Shown here in pieces: positions 1-6,066 of a DNA stretch of 18,595 bases. The first letter of the stretch is position 1. Each line of letters begins with the position of its first letter. The notes under the pieces are model-generated. The model saw only the letters and a list, made by a program, of their open reading frames with translations. It did no database searches and had not been told where the DNA came from. The translations under genes were made by a program, and so were the position numbers. Source of the stretch: Oscillospiraceae bacterium (GTDB lineage Bacteria > Bacillota > Clostridia > Oscillospirales > Oscillospiraceae); the NCBI GenBank assembly GCA_016297855.1, contig JAEDFW010000020.1, forward strand, positions 1-18,595. Reading direction: 5' to 3'.

Positions 1-27
1 ATTATATCCAATCCGGAAGGAAAATGC

Positions 28-33
28 AAGGAG
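28..33 (+). promoter_or_regulatory. Shine-Dalgarno site deciding the start of the first gene
   Basis: AAGGAG lies five bases before the ATG at 39. An upstream in-frame ATG at 24 has a weaker GGAAGG only three bases away. The better site and spacing favour 39. The frame stays open to the left window edge, so an even earlier start cannot be excluded. Confidence 0.6.
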
Positions 34-38
34 AAAGT

Positions 39-329
39 ATGTCCGTCTTGTGGCATAGGATGAAAGCGGAGGCGATACAGTTGAGAGACGAAAAACGAAG
101 CAAACAGGACGCAATGAAAAGCTGGCTCTGCGCGCTGTATTTGGCCGCTGCGCTGCTGATGCTGGGATGTACCATTGCGCGCTGTTATCCGGATGCGTTG
201 CATGCCGTGCGTGTATCTGCCGGAGGGCGGGCGGCGCAGGCCTTTTCCGCGTTGACTGACGCGCTGGAACGCGGTGGGAGTGTGCGCGAGGCGTTTGCCG
301 ACATTACGGGCAATGAAACTCAGGATTGA
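39..329 (+). CDS. Small single-TM membrane protein in the SpoIVFA position
   Basis: This is a 96-residue protein. Residues 1-28 are charged and presumably cytoplasmic, residues about 29-48 form one hydrophobic segment, and a roughly 48-residue tail follows with no recognisable enzyme motif. The gene overlaps the next one, an M50 protease, by 17 bases, so the two are probably translationally coupled. In many Clostridia the gene just before the spoIVFB-like protease encodes a SpoIVFA-like protein: a short cytoplasmic start, one TM, then an extracytoplasmic M23 (LytM) domain. The tail here (about residues 66-90, containing ALERGGSVREAF) resembles the linker that follows the TM in such proteins, but the M23 domain is absent. 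I infer a reduced SpoIVFA-like partner or inhibitor of the protease. That rests on position and topology only; it could be an unrelated small membrane protein. Confidence 0.6.
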   Translation: MSVLWHRMKAEAIQLRDEKRSKQDAMKSWLCALYLAAALLMLGCTIARCYPDALHAVRVSAGGRAAQAFSALTDALERGGSVREAFADITGNETQD

Positions 330-897
330 ACCCGGCTTTGTGGGATTCGCTCTGCTCATCTACGCACTGGCAGGCGAGTTGGTCTGGCCGTTTTTTTGGG
401 CGGCGGGCGTGCATGAGCTGGCGCATCTGATTGCGGTTTGGCTGCTCGGGGGAAGCGTGCAGACAATGACGCTTCGCTTTGCCGACGCGCAGATTACAAC
501 CGCGCCGATGGGCTATGCGGCGGAGATCGCGTGCGCGTTGGCAGGGCCGGCGGCAAACCTTCTGTGCTGCTTCTGTTTCCAATCTGGATTGCCGGTTTTT
601 GCGGTAGTGAGCCTGCTTTTGGGCTGCTACAATCTGCTGCCTGTCGGGCCGCTTGACGGCGGGCGCGTATTGTATGCCATACTGGCGCTGGCAATTGAGC
701 AGGAAACTGCGCAGAAAGTGTTGCTGGTCGTGAGCATCGGCGTATGTGCGGCGATGCTGCTGGCGGCTGTATATGCAGCCGTGTTCTGCGCAGCCGGCAT
801 CTGGCCGCTGCTTGCAGCGGGGAGACTGGCGCTGCAGATGGCGCGCATGGGAGAGAGGAAAGAAAAACAGGTTGCTTTTCCAACGGCAGGAGGGTAG
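313..897 (+). CDS. spoIVFB: M50 family site-2 zinc protease, SpoIVFB-like
   Basis: A 194-residue hydrophobic protein of the site-2 protease (M50) family. The zinc-binding HELAH motif is at residues 34-38 (His34, Glu35, His38), and the second conserved motif GPLDGG at 113-118 supplies Asp115 as the third ligand. The order TM, HExxH, TM, then xPxDGG is typical of the short SpoIVFB branch; the C-terminal CBS domain of Bacillus SpoIVFB is missing. SpoIVFB cuts pro-sigma-K in the mother-cell-derived membrane around the forespore, so a sporulation role is likely here, although M50 proteases have other substrates. An upstream ATG in frame at 274 would overlap the previous gene more deeply; I chose ATG 313 because MKLRIEPGF looks like the usual start of this family. 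Family membership is secure, the exact substrate is inferred. Confidence 0.85.
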   Translation: MKLRIEPGFVGFALLIYALAGELVWPFFWAAGVHELAHLIAVWLLGGSVQTMTLRFADAQITTAPMGYAAEIACALAGPAANLLCCFCFQSGLPVFAVVSLLLGCYNLLPVGPLDGGRVLYAILALAIEQETAQKVLLVVSIGVCAAMLLAAVYAAVFCAAGIWPLLAAGRLALQMARMGERKEKQVAFPTAGG

Positions 898-931
898 AAT
901 AAACAAAACAACGGGCAAATGAGGTAGAACC

Positions 932-2779
932 ATGACAGACAGGCTGCACCGAATCCTGCAAAACGTGCAAAAACCCGCGCGCTACACCGGCGGGGAATAC
1001 AATCAGGTCGTAAAAGACAAGAAAGACGTCGATGTGCGGGTGGCGTTCTGCTTTCCCGACACCTATGAGATCGGCATGTCAAACATTGGCATGCGGATTC
1101 TGTACGGTGTGATGAACGAGCTGCCGGGCGTGTGGTGTGAGCGGGTGTTTGCGCCTTGGGGCGATATGGAAGCTGCAATGCGCGAAAACAAGATCCCGCT
1201 TTACGCGCTTGAGAGCCATGATCCGGTGAAGGACTTTGATATGATCGCCTTTACGCTGGGCTACGAGATGTGCTACACGAATGTGCTCAATATGCTGCGG
1301 CTTTCCGATGTGCCGCTGCTGGCAAGCGAGCGGGATGGACTTCAGAATATCGTCTTTGCCGGCGGCGTCTGCGCGGTCAATCCCGAGCCGCTGGCCGACT
1401 TTGTTGACTTTTTCTCACTTGGCGAGGGGGAAGAGATCACAAAGGAGATTCTCGAGTGCTACCGTACGGCCAAACAGGCAGGTCTCAGCAAGCACGAATT
1501 CTTGCTGTCGGTATCGAAGATCGACGGCGTGTATGTGCCGTCGTTCTACGAGCACAGCTATCATCCGGATGGCACGCTCGCAGCCATCACACCGCTGCAC
1601 GGCGCGCCGGAGCGCGTGAAAAAGCGCGTGATCGAGGACATGGATCACGCATATTACCCCGAAAAAACCATTGTTCCTTCAACTGAGATCGTGCACGACC
1701 GGTCGAATCTGGAGGTGTTCCGCGGCTGCATCCGAGGCTGCCGGTTCTGCCAGGCAGGCTTCTGCTACCGGCCGGTGCGTGAAAAGAGCGCGGACGTTCT
1801 GTACCGGCAGGCGGTGCAGGCACTGGAGGATTCGGGCAACAGCGAGATCACGATGGCGAGCCTGTCCACATCCGACTACACGCAGCTGGAGCAGCTTGCA
1901 AACGGACTGCTGGACTACTGCGCGCCGCGCAAGATCAATCTGTCGCTTCCGTCTTTGCGCGCGGATAATTTCTCGCGCGAGCTCATGATGAAAGTGCAGA
2001 AGGTGCGCAAAAGCGGCCTGACGTTTGCGCCGGAGGCAGGTACGCAGCGCCTGCGCGACGCGATCAACAAGAATGTGACGGAGCAGGAGATTCTCGATAC
2101 CTGTGCCACGGCGTTCTCCGGCGGCTGGAACAGCGTGAAGCTGTATTTTATGCTGGGCCTTCCCACCGAGACGGACGAGGACGTGATCGGCATCGCGGAG
2201 CTGACGCACAAGATCATCAAGACGTGGCACGAAACGGCCAGCAGTAAGAAGCGCGGTCTCATGATCAATCTGGCCACGGCCTATTTTGTGCCCAAGCCGT
2301 TCACGCCCTTCCAGTGGGAAAAGCAGATCACGCCCGAGGAATACCTGCGGCGCGTGCACCTGCTGCAGGAGCACCTGCGCTCGCGCAATGTGGACTACCG
2401 ATACCACGAGTCCGACCTCAGCCGGCTAGAGGCGGTGCTGGCAAGAGGCGATCGCCGTCTGGGTAAGGTGCTCAGGGAAGCTGTGAACCGCGGCGCGCGG
2501 CTGGACGGCTGGGATGAGTATTTCAACTACCAAATCTGGCTGGACGCGTTTGCGGCCTGCGGCGTGGAGCCTGATTTTTATACTGTGCGCGGCTTTGGCG
2601 AAGATGAGATTTTGCCCTGGCAGACGATTTCCGTCGGCGTGAGCGATGCGTTCTTCCGCCGCGAACGGGAAAAGGCGTACCGGTCGCAGACCACGCCCGA
2701 CTGCCGCAGCCAGTGCGCCGGGTGCGGCGCGAGCACGCTTTGCAAAGGAGGCGTATGTCATGAACCGGCTTCTGTTTGA
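932..2779 (+). CDS. Radical SAM protein, TIGR03960 family
   Basis: A 615-residue protein. It has an N-terminal B12-binding-like region (about residues 1-240), then a radical SAM core with the 4Fe-4S motif CIRGCRFC, cysteines 266, 270 and 273. The SAM domain runs to about residue 480 and contains the GLTFAPEAGTQRLR stretch typical of this family. The last 30 residues are cysteine-rich (CRSQCAGCGASTLC), which may bind a further metal or cluster. From memory the family is TIGR03960, of unknown reaction, nearly always beside a TIGR03936 partner, as here, where the genes overlap by 20 bases. The start at 932 follows GAGGT with six bases between. The gap of about 35 bases after the M50 gene holds no terminator, so they are probably cotranscribed. 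Family call confident, function unknown. Confidence 0.9.
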   Translation: MTDRLHRILQNVQKPARYTGGEYNQVVKDKKDVDVRVAFCFPDTYEIGMSNIGMRILYGVMNELPGVWCERVFAPWGDMEAAMRENKIPLYALESHDPVKDFDMIAFTLGYEMCYTNVLNMLRLSDVPLLASERDGLQNIVFAGGVCAVNPEPLADFVDFFSLGEGEEITKEILECYRTAKQAGLSKHEFLLSVSKIDGVYVPSFYEHSYHPDGTLAAITPLHGAPERVKKRVIEDMDHAYYPEKTIVPSTEIVHDRSNLEVFRGCIRGCRFCQAGFCYRPVREKSADVLYRQAVQALEDSGNSEITMASLSTSDYTQLEQLANGLLDYCAPRKINLSLPSLRADNFSRELMMKVQKVRKSGLTFAPEAGTQRLRDAINKNVTEQEILDTCATAFSGGWNSVKLYFMLGLPTETDEDVIGIAELTHKIIKTWHETASSKKRGLMINLATAYFVPKPFTPFQWEKQITPEEYLRRVHLLQEHLRSRNVDYRYHESDLSRLEAVLARGDRRLGKVLREAVNRGARLDGWDEYFNYQIWLDAFAACGVEPDFYTVRGFGEDEILPWQTISVGVSDAFFRREREKAYRSQTTPDCRSQCAGCGASTLCKGGVCHEPASV

Positions 2780-3419
2780 AAAAACGGGCGACGCAGTCTA
2801 TCTGTCGCACCTTGATCTGATGCGCCTGTTCCAGCGCGCGTTTAAGCGCGCGGGCGTGATGGTCTGGCATACGCAGGGGTTTAGCCCACGGGCATATGTG
2901 TCGATTGCGCTGCCGCTTTCCGTTGGCGTCGAGAGCCGGTGTGAGCTGCTGGATTTTTCAGTAGAGGACGGAACAGTTGACATAAAAACTTTGCCAGAAC
3001 GACTGAACGCAACCATGCCAGACGGCGTGCGCGTGCTGCGCGCATACGAAAGCGAACGCAAGATCAGGTATTTGACGCAGCTGGAGGCAAAGATCACGCT
3101 GGAATATGACTGCGGCTTGCCGGATGGCGCGCAGCGCGCGATTGCGGCGCTGTTTGACCGGCCGGAGTTGAAGCTCATCAAGAGAACGAAGCGCGGAGAG
3201 GCGGAAGTTGACATAAAACCAATGATTTTCCGCATGGAGCTGCGCAGGGCATCGAGTCAGGAGCTGGAGCTCAAATGCCTTGTTTCAGCGCAGAATCCGG
3301 GACTAAACCCGCAGCTTCTGGTTGCAGCAATTGAGACGCAGCTGCCGGAATTTGCACCCGACTTCGCGCGGATCGAACGCATCGAAGTATATGAAGAGGA
3401 CGGAACGGTGTTCCGATAA
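2760..3419 (+). CDS. TIGR03936 / DUF2344 radical SAM-linked protein
   Basis: A 219-residue protein beginning MNRLLFEKTGDAVYLSHLDL, followed by a segment with QGFSPRAYVSIALPLSVG, both characteristic of the DUF2344 (TIGR03936) family. This domain is usually encoded next to, or fused to the end of, TIGR03960 radical SAM proteins. Here it is separate but overlaps its partner by 20 bases, consistent with a working complex. The ATG at 2760 is preceded by AAAGGAGG at 2744-2751 with eight bases between, a strong site that settles the start against the longer open frame upstream. The reaction of the pair is not known; tRNA or ribosome modification is sometimes guessed, but nothing in this sequence shows it. 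In many related genomes the next genes are a ribonuclease G and ribosomal protein L21; here a terminator follows instead. Confidence 0.88.
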   Translation: MNRLLFEKTGDAVYLSHLDLMRLFQRAFKRAGVMVWHTQGFSPRAYVSIALPLSVGVESRCELLDFSVEDGTVDIKTLPERLNATMPDGVRVLRAYESERKIRYLTQLEAKITLEYDCGLPDGAQRAIAALFDRPELKLIKRTKRGEAEVDIKPMIFRMELRRASSQELELKCLVSAQNPGLNPQLLVAAIETQLPEFAPDFARIERIEVYEEDGTVFR

Positions 3420-3423
3420 AGAG

Positions 3424-3462
3424 ACCGCCTCAAAATTCCTTGGGAGTTTTGAGGCGGTTTTC
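3424..3462. terminator. Intrinsic terminator between convergent genes
   Basis: Perfect 12-bp stem: ACCGCCTCAAAA (3424-3435) pairs with TTTTGAGGCGGT (3447-3458), with an 11-base loop and TTTT directly after on the plus strand. It sits five bases beyond the TIGR03936 stop and just past the end of the minus-strand DUF3783 gene, so it may end both transcripts. The T-tract on the minus strand is weaker. Confidence 0.88.
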
Positions 3463-3468
3463 TGCGTG

Positions 3469-3876
3469 TCAGCCGTTTTCGGACGGCCCGGATTGTTCGT
3501 GGATCGGCGTGCCGGACTGCATGGCGGTATGCTCTTCCAGCAGTGCTTCATGCAGCTCCAGCGAGTTCCAGCCCTTGTTTTCCTCCGTCAGCACGGCTTT
3601 GAGCGCGATGGGCGGCAGCTTGGATGCGCGCAGCGCCTGTAAAAAGCCGGAGAGCTGCGCATCTGAAAAATGCGCCAGTACGAGCATCAGCCCGGGAAAA
3701 CCTTCGCCGTCATACATCGTTTCGAATGCACCGCACACGCCGCAGAGCGAGCCGATGGGATCGAGGTATTCCCGCTTTTCTACCACGCGCACGCGCGCAC
3801 CGCATTTCATGGCGATCATCCGCAGTTTTGACAGATATTTGGCAGGGAAGTTATAGCTCAAAATCAGCGGCTGCAT
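3469..3876 (-). CDS. DUF3783 domain protein
   Basis: A 135-residue soluble protein. Its central part (about residues 60-115) has the features I associate with DUF3783, a small domain of unknown function seen in Clostridia: a hydrophobic strand (MLVLAHFSDAQL), then LPPIALKAVLTEENKGW leading into a final helix. Cys45 and Cys48 form a CGVC pair that could bind metal or be redox-active; this is only a possibility. Start: AAAGGAG with six bases to the ATG at 3876. The gene overlaps the end of the O-antigen-ligase gene by 13 bases and is the last gene of that minus-strand operon. Its link to polysaccharide assembly is positional only. No signal peptide or TM segment is visible. Confidence 0.7.
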   Translation of the reverse strand: MQPLILSYNFPAKYLSKLRMIAMKCGARVRVVEKREYLDPIGSLCGVCGAFETMYDGEGFPGLMLVLAHFSDAQLSGFLQALRASKLPPIALKAVLTEENKGWNSLELHEALLEEHTAMQSGTPIHEQSGPSENG

Positions 3877-5471
3877 TCTTCGCTCCTTTCCTCTTTGGGC
3901 TTTCGCAGAAAGCCCAGGTAGACCATCATCGCCGCGATGACCCAGTAGTAGACCATCATATACGGCTCTTCAAAAATGTTTTCAAAATAGCAGTGGACCA
4001 GCACGCCGACGAGGCCGGAGAACATGCCCGCGCAAAGAACATACGCCCGGTCAAGCCACTTTTTCAGCTGTACGCCCGTGCGGAACAGTGCCCGGCAGCC
4101 GGTATACAGCATCCCCAGCAGCATGATGATGAACGCGCCCAGACCCACATAGCCCATCTCGACGAGGATCTTGAGATAGTAGTTGTCAACATAGAAATAC
4201 TGCAGATAGTCTATGACTTGATTCTGCATAGCGACCGCGCCGCCGAACATGCCAAGACCCATGCCGAGCAGGGGATTGGCATTGTAAAGATTCTCCATTG
4301 CCAGCACCCAGCGGCTGCCGCGGCCGCCATTGGTATTGGCGGCGATAAAGTCCTCGGTGAAGAGAAAGCCGATGCGCGTGCGCACAAACGGGATCAGTAC
4401 CAGACACGCGCACCCGGCCAGCAGCAGCCAGAAGAGCCTGCGGTCGACGAGCAGGATAAACAGCACGATCGTCACGGCCATCGCTACCCACGCGCCGCGC
4501 GACATGGTAAACAGGCATGCAAAACACATGATGACAGCGCACAGCCACGAAAGAACCTTCACACGCGTATCTTTCGCATAATAGGCGAGGCCCACTGCCA
4601 TTGGCACGAACATGACCATATAGTCGCCCATGATGTTGGGACTGCCGAAGATGGAGTACACGCGTGTGCGCACGGCCGTCTCGGCCTGTGCGACCCAGCT
4701 TGCGGGCATGGGAACGCCGACAATATACTGATAGATGCCGTGCAGCGAGATACCCGCCGCAAGAACGAGCAGCGTCAAATACAGCCGCATGAAATCCGTA
4801 TCATCGCGCAGAAGCCGCGTGATGATATAGAACCACAGAAGATACTGCGCCGTGGCGCGGAAGCCTGCGATCTGGATGGAGTAATAGGGCGAAACGACAT
4901 TCATGAGCAAAAAGCCCGTGACAACGAAGATGGCCACCGGCAGATCCAGCGGATTGACGCGCACGCCAAGCGGCGTTTCACGGCTCAGGCGCTCCCAGAT
5001 GAGCCAGACAATACAGAAAACAAGCAGCCCTTCGTCCCATACGGAGCTGACAAGCGGAATCGCAAATACGTCGCGCAAGACATAGTCGATGAGCACATAC
5101 AACCCCACGGCCAGCAGCAAAAACGCGCGCATGCCGCCTGCAAACAGCCAGCCGAGCGTTTTGCTTTCGCGACCGCGGGAGAAGACCGCCGCGTAGACAC
5201 GATACAAAAGGCTCCCGCAAACCCAGTCTTTCAGCTTGTGCCGCGCAGCCAGCCATGTGTTGATGTGCGTACCTGCTTTGGCGCAGACGGAACCGTCGGT
5301 CGGCGCAGTCGACGCGCCAAGCCGGCGCACAAGCCATGCGCGGATGGCAGAAGAACGCCAGCAGCGGTGGATGGCAGCCAGAATCACACTGCCGCCGGAA
5401 AGCCGCGAGAAAAAGCTGGCGATTGAGAGCAGAACGCGCCAGAGAAGGCTTGTCTGCAGCAGATCAGCCAT
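3864..5471 (-). CDS. O-antigen ligase / polymerase-type membrane protein (Wzy_C family)
   Basis: A 535-residue polytopic membrane protein with around ten hydrophobic segments between residues about 110 and 525. Family hallmarks are the TMSRGAW segment (322-328, with Arg325), the extracytoplasmic loop ending in NPLLGMGLGMF (399-409), and DNYYLKILVEMG (429-440). Such proteins join undecaprenyl-linked polysaccharide to an acceptor, or polymerise repeat units, on the outer face of the membrane. The first 110 residues are atypical, with several amphipathic basic stretches before the TM bundle. The ATG at 5471 follows GGAGGT with five bases between and overlaps the DUF4330 stop by eight bases. The neighbours suggest work on a secondary cell wall polymer. 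Ligase versus polymerase cannot be told from sequence alone. Confidence 0.85.
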   Translation of the reverse strand: MADLLQTSLLWRVLLSIASFFSRLSGGSVILAAIHRCWRSSAIRAWLVRRLGASTAPTDGSVCAKAGTHINTWLAARHKLKDWVCGSLLYRVYAAVFSRGRESKTLGWLFAGGMRAFLLLAVGLYVLIDYVLRDVFAIPLVSSVWDEGLLVFCIVWLIWERLSRETPLGVRVNPLDLPVAIFVVTGFLLMNVVSPYYSIQIAGFRATAQYLLWFYIITRLLRDDTDFMRLYLTLLVLAAGISLHGIYQYIVGVPMPASWVAQAETAVRTRVYSIFGSPNIMGDYMVMFVPMAVGLAYYAKDTRVKVLSWLCAVIMCFACLFTMSRGAWVAMAVTIVLFILLVDRRLFWLLLAGCACLVLIPFVRTRIGFLFTEDFIAANTNGGRGSRWVLAMENLYNANPLLGMGLGMFGGAVAMQNQVIDYLQYFYVDNYYLKILVEMGYVGLGAFIIMLLGMLYTGCRALFRTGVQLKKWLDRAYVLCAGMFSGLVGVLVHCYFENIFEEPYMMVYYWVIAAMMVYLGFLRKPKEERSEECSR

Positions 5472-5922
5472 TGCTGACCTCCAAATCGCAGACCACGCCG
5501 GTCAGTTCGAACGAACTGGTCTTGACGATATATTCAAAGCCGACGCGCACATCCTGCGGCCCCAGCTTGTAGACCATCTCCGACATGGTAGCCGTTCCCT
5601 CAACGGACAGATACAGCGTGTATTTGCCATCGTCCTGCGGCTCATATTCACAGCCGGTCAGCGTGGCGTCGAGGAGCTTACCGCTGTTCGTCAGCTGCTT
5701 GCCGACCTGCGTCTCGGCAAACCGGCAGACCTCTTCATGCACGTCGTCCACGACCACGGTAAAGTCGACGCCATAGCTCTGCGCCGATGCGTTTTCGGCG
5801 GCTTTACCCGCGCCGAGCTTCCAGACTACGGCAAAGATCACGGCCAGCACCAGTACGATGACCAAAAGGTCAATGAGGTTCAGCTTGCCGAACAGTCTGC
5901 CTTTTTCGTCTATGATTTTCAT
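5464..5922 (-). CDS. DUF4330 single-pass membrane protein
   Basis: A 152-residue protein starting MKIIDEKGRLFGKLNLIDLL, the typical opening of DUF4330 proteins: a short cytoplasmic head, one TM at about residues 17-36, then an extracytoplasmic beta-rich domain. Function is unknown. In my recollection DUF4330 genes are often next to csaB and O-antigen-ligase genes in Clostridia, as here, so a helper role in export or attachment of the surface polymer is a reasonable inference. The start follows AGGAGG with five bases between. It is the first gene of the minus-strand operon and faces the GT4-CsaB gene across about 144 bases. I could not identify a convincing promoter for this strand. Confidence 0.82.
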   Translation of the reverse strand: MKIIDEKGRLFGKLNLIDLLVIVLVLAVIFAVVWKLGAGKAAENASAQSYGVDFTVVVDDVHEEVCRFAETQVGKQLTNSGKLLDATLTGCEYEPQDDGKYTLYLSVEGTATMSEMVYKLGPQDVRVGFEYIVKTSSFELTGVVCDLEVSNG

Positions 5923-5949
5923 AAGGGCCTCCTGAACAGTGATTTGGGT

Positions 5950-5978
5950 TTGATTCTACCCGAAATATGTACTATAAT
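5950..5978 (+). promoter_or_regulatory. Sigma-A promoter for the GT4-CsaB operon
   Basis: TTGATT (5950-5955), a 17-base spacer and a perfect TATAAT (5973-5978). Transcription would start near 5985, leaving a leader of about 80 bases. This is the best promoter match in the divergent intergenic region. Confidence 0.75.
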
Positions 5979-5987
5979 ACTGTACGA

Positions 5988-6019
5988 CCGCAAATAGCGG
6001 CTATGTGCTATTTTAGCGG
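5988..6019 (+). promoter_or_regulatory. Leader hairpin just after the predicted transcription start
   Basis: CCGC plus AAATAGC (5988-5998) pairs with GCTATTT, a two-base TA bulge, and GCGG (6007-6019), giving 11 base pairs around an eight-base loop. No T-tract follows, so it is not an ordinary terminator. It could stabilise the mRNA 5' end or act as an operator on DNA. Function unknown. Confidence 0.45.
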
Positions 6020-6066
6020 ATTTATCTGCAGGAAACAAGAGCAAATTCTGTGATCTGGAGTTTTCT

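Noticed and set aside
1..38. Possible end of an upstream gene (one frame ends in CPSCGIG with a stop at 61-63)
   Set aside because: The stretch is about 20 codons, overlaps the first gene and its ribosome site, and could equally be chance; another frame stops at 56-58.
3624..5426. Open frame of 600 codons on the plus strand opposite the ligase operon
   Set aside because: It is antisense to DUF3783 and the O-antigen-ligase-type gene, and its composition (many His, Gln, Asp, Lys) is that of an antisense shadow; it has no ribosome site or domain.
5923..6019. Possible minus-strand promoter (TTGCGG with TACATA) for the DUF4330 operon
   Set aside because: The -10 match is poor and other spacings are no better; a promoter must exist here, but I cannot place it.
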